Shown here one piece after another: positions 6,523 to 12,782 of a stretch of DNA of 13,532 nucleotides. This stretch comes from CAZDML01 sp964506645 (GTDB lineage: Bacteria > Elusimicrobiota > Elusimicrobia > 2-01-FULL-59-12). Made by a program: the position numbers and the translations under genes. The notes under the pieces were generated by a model. It was not told the origin of the DNA. It saw only the letters and a program-made list of their open reading frames with translations, and searched no databases. Position 1 is the stretch's first letter; each line of letters opens with the position of its first letter. Location of the stretch: the NCBI GenBank assembly GCA_964506645.1, contig CAZDML010000050.1:1-13532 (forward strand), in the 5' to 3' direction.

Positions 6523-7452
6523 GGCTTTCTCCGCCGCCTTAAAATCTTTCGGCCAGGGGGCTTTGAAGGTCAGGCGCTTGGACGTGACCGGATGGGTGAT
6601 CACTAGCTTTTCCGCATGGAGGAGCGGCCGAGCGATGGCAAATTCCTCCGCCCAGCGGTTCTGAGATCCGTAGACGGTATCGCCCACGATCGGGTGTCCG
6701 AGCGCCGCCATGTGCACGCGAATCTGATGGGTCCGTCCTGTTTTTGGCTGCAATCTCACCAGCGCCACCTCTTTCCAATCTTTTTCCACATGAAATCGGG
6801 TTTCCGACGGCCGACCAATGGTCGATACGGCCATTCGCGTTGGGTCTTTGCGCGATCGTCCTACCGGTGCCGAAATCATCCCTTCCTTGGAGGAAGGAAC
6901 CCCTTCCACAAAAGCGACATAGGTTTTTTCGACCAACCGATCGTGGAACTGCCGACCCAAAGCGGTCTGCGCGGGAACTGTTTTGGCGGATAGGATCACC
7001 CCGGAGGTGTCCTTATCGAGCCGGTGCACGAGGCCCAGTCGCGTGGCGTCAGAAAAAAGCTGTACCCCTTGCGGCCCGAGGTACTGCGCGAGCCAGTCCA
7101 CCAGCGTATCGCCAGGGTGGCCGGGCGCCGGGTGCACGACAAGTCCCGCCGGCTTGTTCAATACTAGTAAATGTTCGTCTTCGAAGAGAATCTCCAGCGG
7201 TAGATCTGAACGCTTCGAAGTGCCCTTCCCTTGCGTGACAGCAACCGGTTTGACGATCGCATCGGGCACCCCAATCACCTCACCGGCATTCACCGGATAA
7301 CTTGTCTTCTGGACTTTGCCGTTGACCGTCACGCCACCCTTCTTGATGACCTTCTGCAAATACGCTCGAGAAAAGTCCGGGTAGGTACGACTGAGCAGCA
7401 CATCCAATCGCTGGCCGGCCTGATCCGATGTGATGCGTAGCGTCGGGGCCAT
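6055..7452 (-). CDS. rluD: RluA/RluD-family pseudouridine synthase fused in frame to a signal-peptide coiled-coil segment
   Basis: Residues 1-310 form a complete large-subunit rRNA pseudouridine synthase: an S4 RNA-binding domain (about 12-65, including LDVLLSRTYPDFSRAYLQ), the LVLNKPAGLVVHPAPG block at 96-111, the catalytic HRLDKDTSG at 143-151 with Asp146, GRTHQIRVHMAALGHPIVGD at 239-258 and LLHAEKL at 277-283. This part would convert specific uridines of 23S rRNA. The family normally ends near residue 310, yet the frame continues without a stop into a Lys/Arg-hydrophobic-AQLQA stretch (311-332) that looks like a signal peptide, and then a polar, heptad-like coiled-coil region (about 352-450) ending in a short Ala/Ser/Pro tail. 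Total 465 residues. The start is ATG at 7452 (TGATG overlap with lgt) or the preceding GTG at 7455. The stop overlaps the gmk ATG. The C-terminal part may in truth be made separately from an internal CTG (see the separate entry). Confidence 0.88.
   Translation of the reverse strand: MAPTLRITSDQAGQRLDVLLSRTYPDFSRAYLQKVIKKGGVTVNGKVQKTSYPVNAGEVIGVPDAIVKPVAVTQGKGTSKRSDLPLEILFEDEHLLVLNKPAGLVVHPAPGHPGDTLVDWLAQYLGPQGVQLFSDATRLGLVHRLDKDTSGVILSAKTVPAQTALGRQFHDRLVEKTYVAFVEGVPSSKEGMISAPVGRSRKDPTRMAVSTIGRPSETRFHVEKDWKEVALVRLQPKTGRTHQIRVHMAALGHPIVGDTVYGSQNRWAEEFAIARPLLHAEKLVITHPVTSKRLTFKAPWPKDFKAAEKALRKAFAVFLVMVGLLSAAQLQAEDNKSTSKKMPSKTSTSSSYRKLKAEFDDLRDDVGSIRKQLAELQKSFEDAGVTGRLRDLEKAVSELNTRSVSDRAGAEESKSQVLDASRKVKGLQETVDQLRDQVDRLQQSVIRQKAREDNASPASAVSTKP
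6529..6532 (-). promoter_or_regulatory. Possible internal ribosome binding site (GGAG) before the CTG at 6522
   Basis: GGAG lies within the Ala-Ala-Glu-Lys codons near the end of the pseudouridine synthase domain, 6 nt upstream of the CTG that would begin the signal peptide. The short motif can occur by chance, but its spacing fits. Confidence 0.35.
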
Positions 7453-8222
7453 CACAGATGTTTCTTCCGCTCAGAGGCGTGAACCGCCAAGAAACTGCCC
7501 GCAATTAAAATCATACCGAGTGCCACGAGCTGTGACGGCGAGAGTCCGCCCACCATGGGGCCGCGGTCATCGCTGCGAAAAAATTCCATCGCGAAACGAA
7601 GGAGTCCGTAAAGAATAATGTATGCCAAAAAGAGTCCGCCTTGCGACTTGGGATGTTTACGCAGCTGCCACGTTAAAAAAACAGCGATCAGCGCGTTCCC
7701 AAAGGCTTCATAGAGCTGAACCGGGTGGAGTCCAATCCCAAGAGGAGCCAGCGCCGCAGAATCAATAAATGTGACCTTCCAGGGGAGGTCGGTAGGTTTG
7801 CCGTAGCAGCATCCGGCAAAGAAACATCCGATACGCCCGATCGCATGTCCGAGGGCCAGGGGCGGCGCTGCACAATCCGCCACGGCACCGACCGACTCGC
7901 CGCGTTTATGGACAAAGTAAATGCCCGCCAGGGACGCCACAATAAAACCGCCATAGAACACCAGGCCGCCTTCCCAGATTTTCAGTGCCTGAAACGGGTG
8001 TTCGATGTAATAACTGCCGTTAAGCAGCACATAGAGCAGTCGGGCACCGAGAAGTCCGCTGCCAATGAGAACAACGGCCAGATCCATGAGGAAATGTTCG
8101 CGAAAGCCGCGCCAACCAAACGTCCGTTTGGCGAGCTGAATCGCCAAGAGAAAGCCCATCGCGACCAACGCGCCGTACGTGCGCAAGCTAAACGGGCCCA
8201 GTTGAAAAAGGACAGGGTGCAT
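7452..8222 (-). CDS. lgt: Prolipoprotein diacylglyceryl transferase
   Basis: Lgt transfers the diacylglyceryl group of phosphatidylglycerol to the lipobox Cys of prolipoproteins, the first step of lipoprotein maturation in the inner membrane. The 256-residue multi-pass protein shows the N-terminal LRTYGALVAMGFLLA helix (13-27), WEGGLVFYGGFI (83-94), the signature GHAIGRIGCFFAGCCYGKP (125-143) with Arg130, HPVQLYEA (166-173) and EFFRSDDRG near 213-221. The signature has the GCF-x-x-GCC-YG form in place of the proteobacterial GNF-x-N form, a variant I recall from several other phyla. ATG start, with the stop of lspA overlapping as TAATG, so the two lipoprotein-processing genes are translationally coupled. 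Confidence 0.96.
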   Translation of the reverse strand: MHPVLFQLGPFSLRTYGALVAMGFLLAIQLAKRTFGWRGFREHFLMDLAVVLIGSGLLGARLLYVLLNGSYYIEHPFQALKIWEGGLVFYGGFIVASLAGIYFVHKRGESVGAVADCAAPPLALGHAIGRIGCFFAGCCYGKPTDLPWKVTFIDSAALAPLGIGLHPVQLYEAFGNALIAVFLTWQLRKHPKSQGGLFLAYIILYGLLRFAMEFFRSDDRGPMVGGLSPSQLVALGMILIAGSFLAVHASERKKHL

Positions 8223-8728
8223 TAGACGCTCTTAGCCTCTTTACGGTCTTGAAGGAACAGACCGAACATGATGACGATCGTTCCTACCGTGATCGCGGAA
8301 TCGGCCACGTTAAAGACAGGCCAGAAATGAAAATCGAGAAAATCCACCACATAGCCATGACGGTAGCGGTCCAGGAGATTCCCCAGAGCACCCCCGAGCA
8401 CATGCGAAATACCCACGAGCGAAATCATTCCCCCGCGCTCATAGAGACCGCGCGCCGCATACAGCAAGCTGCCCAGAATGACAAGCCCCAGCACGAGCAG
8501 CGCCTTGTTGCTGTTCTGCATCAGCCCGAAGGCCGTACCGGTATTTTGCACATAGGTCAGTGAAAAATAGCGTCCGTAAGGACGAGACTCTCCCAGAACA
8601 AAATGTTTAATGATCCACCATTTTGTCAGACGGTCCACGACAAAGAGAATTCCCGCCAGCGTCAACATCGTGGCGAATCGATTGCGGGGTTTTGCGGCAA
8701 ATTGATCCAACTGTTGCATCTCGTTCAC
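8222..8728 (-). CDS. lspA: Lipoprotein signal peptidase (signal peptidase II)
   Basis: An inner-membrane aspartyl protease that removes the signal peptide of prolipoproteins after Lgt has lipidated them. The 168-residue protein has four hydrophobic segments (about 20-40, 74-92, 100-118 and 136-159) and the catalytic pair Asp120 in NLLDRYR and Asp143 in FNVADSAITVG. The conserved VDRLTKWWI (31-39) and YVQNTGTAFGL (59-69) blocks are also present. The start chosen is the GTG at 8728, which overlaps the ileS stop (GTGA) and has AAGGAG 8 nt upstream; an ATG at 8719 is in frame but too far from that site, and a longer form from 8776 would run deep into ileS. The ileS-lspA pairing is common, and lgt follows directly. 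Confidence 0.96.
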   Translation of the reverse strand: MNEMQQLDQFAAKPRNRFATMLTLAGILFVVDRLTKWWIIKHFVLGESRPYGRYFSLTYVQNTGTAFGLMQNSNKALLVLGLVILGSLLYAARGLYERGGMISLVGISHVLGGALGNLLDRYRHGYVVDFLDFHFWPVFNVADSAITVGTIVIMFGLFLQDRKEAKSV

Positions 8729-11373
8729 TGTACCGTCTCCTTTTGCATATCTAATACGTCCGCACAGCGCCGACAAACGTCAGCAAAGCGCGAGTTTGAA
8801 CCAATATCTTTTTTAATAATCCAGCAGCGTGCACATTTGGCGCCTTCTGCTTTTTGAATTTCAATCGCCCCTGAACCCTGGGCATCCACTTGGCTCACGC
8901 CAAAAATCGTCGAGAGATCCTTCTCATAGGCTTTCAGTTCCGAGGGGCACGCTATGCGAACACGCACTTCCCGCGGTGCTTTAACAAGCCCTGCCGCGCG
9001 GGCCTTTTCAATTTCCTGCAAAACGGATTCACGAACCGTAAGAAGGTGCTTCCAGCGTTCGGCCAACGCGGTATCGATGGCTGTGTCGTCCACGGTCGGC
9101 AGATCCTCCAGGGCAGCCGCGTTCGCGTGGCCCATAAAACGCCAGCATTCGTCCGCCGTGAAACTCAAAATCGGAGCGAGCAGCCGAAGTAGCGCGTCTG
9201 CGACACGGTACAACACGGTCTGTGCGGCGCGGCGGGAACGCGAGTCAGCCGCATCACAATAGAGCCGGTCCTTCACGACGTCCAGATAATAGCTGGAGAG
9301 ATCACCGCCGCAGAACGTCACCAGGCGCGATGTGACTTTCTGAAATTGATAGCTGGCGTACGCGGCATTGGCATCGCGCACCTCTTCCTGCAGGCGGTGC
9401 AGCGCCCACCGGTCGATCTCCGGAAGATCTGGGTAGGCCACGGTGTTCTTGGCCGGATCAAAATCGGTCAGATTGTTCAGGAGGTACCGGAACGTGTTGC
9501 GCACTTTACGGTAGTTGTCGGCCTGGCCTTTCAAAATATCCTGCGAGATACGCACATCACCGCCGTAATCAACAGAAGCCACCCACAGCCGCAGCACGTC
9601 CGCCCCGTATTGGGAAATAATGGTCTCGGGCGCAATCACGTTCCCCAGGGATTTCGACATCGGGCGACCTTCGCCGTCCATGACGAACCCGTGGGTCAGT
9701 ACCGTGTTGTAAGGCGCTTTGCCTTCCAGCGCGACCGAGGGAATGAGCGAAGTCTGGAACCACCCGCGGTGCTGATCCGATCCTTCGAGATACATATCGG
9801 CGGGGAATTTGAGCTCGGGCCGCTCATTGAGTACGGCCGCCCACGACACGCCGGAATCAAACCAGACGTCGAGAATATCCGGATCTTTTCCCTGCACATC
9901 GTCAGAAATCTGCACACCCCAGAGGCGTTGGCGCGATAAACACCAATCGGGCCGACTTTCCACCATGCCCGAGATACGGTTTTTACCGTAGGCCGGGATC
10001 CAGCCTTTGTTCTTATCGATACGTTCGATTTCCGCGAGCAGACGCTTGCGTAAATCCTTGTGATCGATATTTAAAAACCACTGTTCGGTCGCTCGGAAAA
10101 TCACCGGCTTGTGGCAGCGCCAGCAGTGCGGATAGGAATGCTCGATCTCTTCCTGTCCGACCAAGCGACCCTTCTCTTTTAAAAATTCAATGATCTTGGG
10201 GTTTGCCTTTAATACAAATTCGCCTTTCCACAACGGCGCTTCGTCCGTGAAGCGGCCGCGGTCATCCACAGGCGAAACAACCTCCAAATCGTGATGCAGG
10301 CCGAGCTGGTAGTCCTCCATGCCATGGCCTGGCGCGATATGCACGAGACCGGTGCCGGTCGTCATCTCGACAAAGCTCGCCGGCAGAATCGGCACGATAT
10401 GGTTTTCGATCCAGGGATGCTGCGCCGAGGCTTCTTTAAAAGTATAGCCATGCACCGTATCGCGAATGATGCCCGTGAGACCGCAGACTTTCTGAAATTC
10501 CTCAAGGCGTTTGGCGGCGAGAATATAGCGACGCTTCGTGGCATTGTCTTCAAAGAGCACGTAATCTTCGTCCGGGTTCATCGCGATGGCGACGTTCGCC
10601 GGCAGGGTCCAGGGGGTGGTCGTCCAGATGACGTAGGAAACATTGCCTTCCATCCAGTAATTGATGACTTTCTTCTCGTCGCCGTGACCGCCGTCATCTT
10701 CATTGAAGGACGGCATGGCGTGCAGCGGGAAAGCAACAAAAACCGCCGGTGCCTTGTCGTTTTCGTATTCGACCTCGGCTTCGGCCAGCGCCGTTTCGTC
10801 CGTCGCACACCAATAGACCGGCTTCTTGCCTCGGTAGACGTAGCCTTCCTTCTCAAGACGATGGAAGGTATCCAAAATGGCCTTTCGGTAGCTCTCGGCC
10901 ATCGTGAGGTAGGGATGTTCCCAGTCGCCCTGCACGCCCATGCGTTTAAATTCCTGGCGCTGGATGTCGACAAATTTCTGAGCGAAAGCAGCCGCCTGCT
11001 CGCGGAATTTCGTACGGTCGACCTTATGCTTATCGGTCACCTTGAGTTCCTTCATGAGTTGAAGCTCAATAGGTAAACCGTGACAGTCCCAGCCCGGGAC
11101 ATACGGCGCGTAGAATCCTGCCATCGTTTTGTAGCGGACGATGATGTCTTTCAAAATTTTGTTCAGGGCGTGACCAAGGTGGAGGTGGCCGTTGGCGTAC
11201 GGCGGGCCGTCGTGCAGAACAAATTTCTCCTTGTCCTTACGTTTTTCGAGTGCCTTCGCGTACACCTGTTCTTTTTCCCAGCGAGCGAGCATCTCCGGTT
11301 CGCGCTTGGGCAGCTCGGCTTTCATGGGGAAATCGGTTTTCGGCAAATTAACTGTTTTTGAATAGTCGCTCAT
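8725..11373 (-). CDS. ileS: Isoleucine--tRNA ligase with a shortened core
   Basis: Class I synthetase that charges tRNA-Ile. The N-terminal block (NLPKTDFPMKAELPKREPEML, split here at 9-29), the HIGH motif as HLGH (65-68), the editing-domain region around 220-400 (TTTPWTLPANVA, GTGLVHIAPGHG), SRQRLWG, DVWFDSG (502-508), YLEGSDQHRGWF, the second ATP signature as PMSKS (571-575), and a C-terminal zinc ribbon with Cys847, Cys850, Cys867 and Cys870 are all present. The protein has 882 residues, whereas relatives have about 915-940. Nearly all of the shortfall is one place: between WGVQI (485-489) and DILDVWFDSG (499-508) there are only about nine residues, where E. coli and S. aureus IleS have about 50-55. 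Start ATG at 11373, 15 nt after mtnA, without a clear ribosome site; the stop overlaps lspA. Confidence 0.96.
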   Translation of the reverse strand: MSDYSKTVNLPKTDFPMKAELPKREPEMLARWEKEQVYAKALEKRKDKEKFVLHDGPPYANGHLHLGHALNKILKDIIVRYKTMAGFYAPYVPGWDCHGLPIELQLMKELKVTDKHKVDRTKFREQAAAFAQKFVDIQRQEFKRMGVQGDWEHPYLTMAESYRKAILDTFHRLEKEGYVYRGKKPVYWCATDETALAEAEVEYENDKAPAVFVAFPLHAMPSFNEDDGGHGDEKKVINYWMEGNVSYVIWTTTPWTLPANVAIAMNPDEDYVLFEDNATKRRYILAAKRLEEFQKVCGLTGIIRDTVHGYTFKEASAQHPWIENHIVPILPASFVEMTTGTGLVHIAPGHGMEDYQLGLHHDLEVVSPVDDRGRFTDEAPLWKGEFVLKANPKIIEFLKEKGRLVGQEEIEHSYPHCWRCHKPVIFRATEQWFLNIDHKDLRKRLLAEIERIDKNKGWIPAYGKNRISGMVESRPDWCLSRQRLWGVQISDDVQGKDPDILDVWFDSGVSWAAVLNERPELKFPADMYLEGSDQHRGWFQTSLIPSVALEGKAPYNTVLTHGFVMDGEGRPMSKSLGNVIAPETIISQYGADVLRLWVASVDYGGDVRISQDILKGQADNYRKVRNTFRYLLNNLTDFDPAKNTVAYPDLPEIDRWALHRLQEEVRDANAAYASYQFQKVTSRLVTFCGGDLSSYYLDVVKDRLYCDAADSRSRRAAQTVLYRVADALLRLLAPILSFTADECWRFMGHANAAALEDLPTVDDTAIDTALAERWKHLLTVRESVLQEIEKARAAGLVKAPREVRVRIACPSELKAYEKDLSTIFGVSQVDAQGSGAIEIQKAEGAKCARCWIIKKDIGSNSRFADVCRRCADVLDMQKETVQ
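8737..8742 (-). promoter_or_regulatory. Ribosome binding site of lspA
   Basis: AAGGAG inside the last codons of ileS, 8 nt before the GTG at 8728. It selects that GTG over the ATG at 8719 (17 nt away) and over the upstream in-frame start at 8776. Confidence 0.65.
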
Positions 11374-11388
11374 GATGTTGGGAAATCG

Positions 11389-12480
11389 CTAAACGATCGG
11401 AACAGCGGATGCAGCAAGCAGCGGTGTCTTGGCCTGGTGCCGAAGCGCCAGAGTAAACGGCGGCCGGGCCACACCACGCTCGGTAATAATCCCCGTGATC
11501 AGAGTCGCCGGGGTCACATCAAAAGCAGGATGACGCGCGGCCGTGCCTTCCGGAGCAATCCTCTGGCCGCGTACGGTGGTCACTTCTTCGGCCGAACGTT
11601 CTTCAATGGGGATCCGTTCGCCGGAGACGGTATTTAAATCGACCGTGGAAAACGGCGCCACGACATAAAACGGGACGCGGTGATGCGCCGCCAGCACGGC
11701 AAGGCTATACGTTCCGATCTTGTTGGCGCTGTCGCCATTGGCAGCAATACGGTCAGCGCCGACCAGAACAGCGTCGATTTTCTCTGTCTTCATAAGATGT
11801 GCGGCCATGTTGTCTGTCATCAGTTCAAAGGGGATCTGCTCAGTTTTAAGTTCATACGCCGTCAGCCGTGCGCCCTGTAGATACGGCCGTGTTTCGGACG
11901 CGATCACTTTCTTGATCTTCTTGGCCTGGTGCGCCGTCCATATCACGCCGAACGCCGTGCCCAGTCCAGCGGTGGCCAGCGATCCGGTATTGCAAATCGT
12001 CATGACCGTTGCATTGGCGGGCAGAAGCGCTGCGCCGTGCCGGCCCATGGACTGATTCGACAAACGGTCTTCGTTTTCAATGCGAACGGCCAGGCGCTCC
12101 AGTTCTTTGGCCAGTGCGGCCGTTGTTCCTTGATAGTGGCCCCAGAGATGATGCATCTGGTCGAGCGCCCAGCGTAAATTGACGGCAGTCGGCCGGGAAC
12201 GAAAGAGTCCCGCCGACGCATGCTCTAAAAAGATCTGTTGGTCCTGCAGCGTCTTAAACTTTTTCGCGGTGGATGCAAGAGCGATCGCATAGGCGGTTAC
12301 ACACCCGATCGCTGGGGCTCCACGCACGACCATCCAGCGAATATCCCGGGCCACATCCTCCCAGGTCCGGCATTTTCGCCAAACGGTCTTGTGCGGGAGC
12401 TCCCGCTGATCGAGGAGCCAAAGCTGCCTGGATTTCCACCGAAAGGCTCGGGTTCGGGGAAAGGCCTGCGAAACGACCAT
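11389..12480 (-). CDS. mtnA: S-methyl-5-thioribose-1-phosphate isomerase
   Basis: MtnA converts 5-methylthioribose 1-phosphate to methylthioribulose 1-phosphate in methionine salvage; it belongs to the eIF2B-related fold. Evidence: LLDQRELP near 22-29, RGAPAIG (53-59), the catalytic Cys163 in ICNTGSLATAGLGTAFGVI, ETRPYLQGARLTAYEL (196-211), the catalytic Asp243 in VGADRIAANGDSANKIGTY, VVAPFSTVDL (273-282), IPIEERSAEEVT (290-301) and PAFDVTPATLITGIITE (318-334). Both catalytic residues are in place, and 363 residues is a normal length. ATG start 7 nt after the DUF167 stop; no clear Shine-Dalgarno sequence. No other methionine-salvage gene is next to it, so it may serve a salvage route encoded elsewhere. 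The related ribose-1,5-bisphosphate isomerase is less likely given these motifs. Confidence 0.94.
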   Translation of the reverse strand: MVVSQAFPRTRAFRWKSRQLWLLDQRELPHKTVWRKCRTWEDVARDIRWMVVRGAPAIGCVTAYAIALASTAKKFKTLQDQQIFLEHASAGLFRSRPTAVNLRWALDQMHHLWGHYQGTTAALAKELERLAVRIENEDRLSNQSMGRHGAALLPANATVMTICNTGSLATAGLGTAFGVIWTAHQAKKIKKVIASETRPYLQGARLTAYELKTEQIPFELMTDNMAAHLMKTEKIDAVLVGADRIAANGDSANKIGTYSLAVLAAHHRVPFYVVAPFSTVDLNTVSGERIPIEERSAEEVTTVRGQRIAPEGTAARHPAFDVTPATLITGIITERGVARPPFTLALRHQAKTPLLAASAVPIV

Positions 12481-12487
12481 TGCTTTT

Positions 12488-12751
12488 TTAAGGAACAGTA
12501 TCCATCACAAGCTTCAGTTCATCCTCGGGGCGGCCCTGAATCTGAACTGTCTTTTCACGCGCTTTTTCGCCGCGCATGATGTGGATGCTTTTTGGACGCA
12601 CTTCGAAGAATTCGGCGAGATAATTAATAAGAACGCCGTTGGCTTCTTCGTTAATCTCTTTGGTACAGACTTTCACGCGTAATACACTCCCAACGCGACC
12701 CACTACTTCGTTTTCTATGGCTTTCGGAATGACGCGAACACGGAGAATCAT
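12488..12751 (-). CDS. DUF167 / YggU-family small protein
   Basis: A small protein of 87 residues with the layout of the DUF167 (YggU) family: strand LRVRVIPKA near the start, VVGRVGSVLRVKV, a helix around EEANGVLINYLAEFF, and a closing IHIMRGEKAREKTVQIQG that matches the family I-x-x-G-x-x-x-R-x-K-x-x-x-I pattern. The usual P-P-V-E-G-K-A-N stretch is changed to KEINEEAN. Its molecular role is unknown. It follows proC at 31 nt; a proC-DUF167 neighbourhood is known from many bacteria. ATG start with AGGAGG 11 nt upstream, rather far but the best visible. Confidence 0.85.
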   Translation of the reverse strand: MILRVRVIPKAIENEVVGRVGSVLRVKVCTKEINEEANGVLINYLAEFFEVRPKSIHIMRGEKAREKTVQIQGRPEDELKLVMDTVP

Positions 12752-12782
12752 GCCGTGGTTGTCCTCCTCGTTGAGTTAGTTT

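Noticed and set aside
7725..8225. Plus-strand open frame of 166 codons opposite lgt
   Set aside because: It is antisense to clear Lgt motifs and has no domain features of its own.
10291..11076. Plus-strand open frame of 261 codons
   Set aside because: It is antisense to the conserved N-terminal half of ileS; no start signal or domain supports it.
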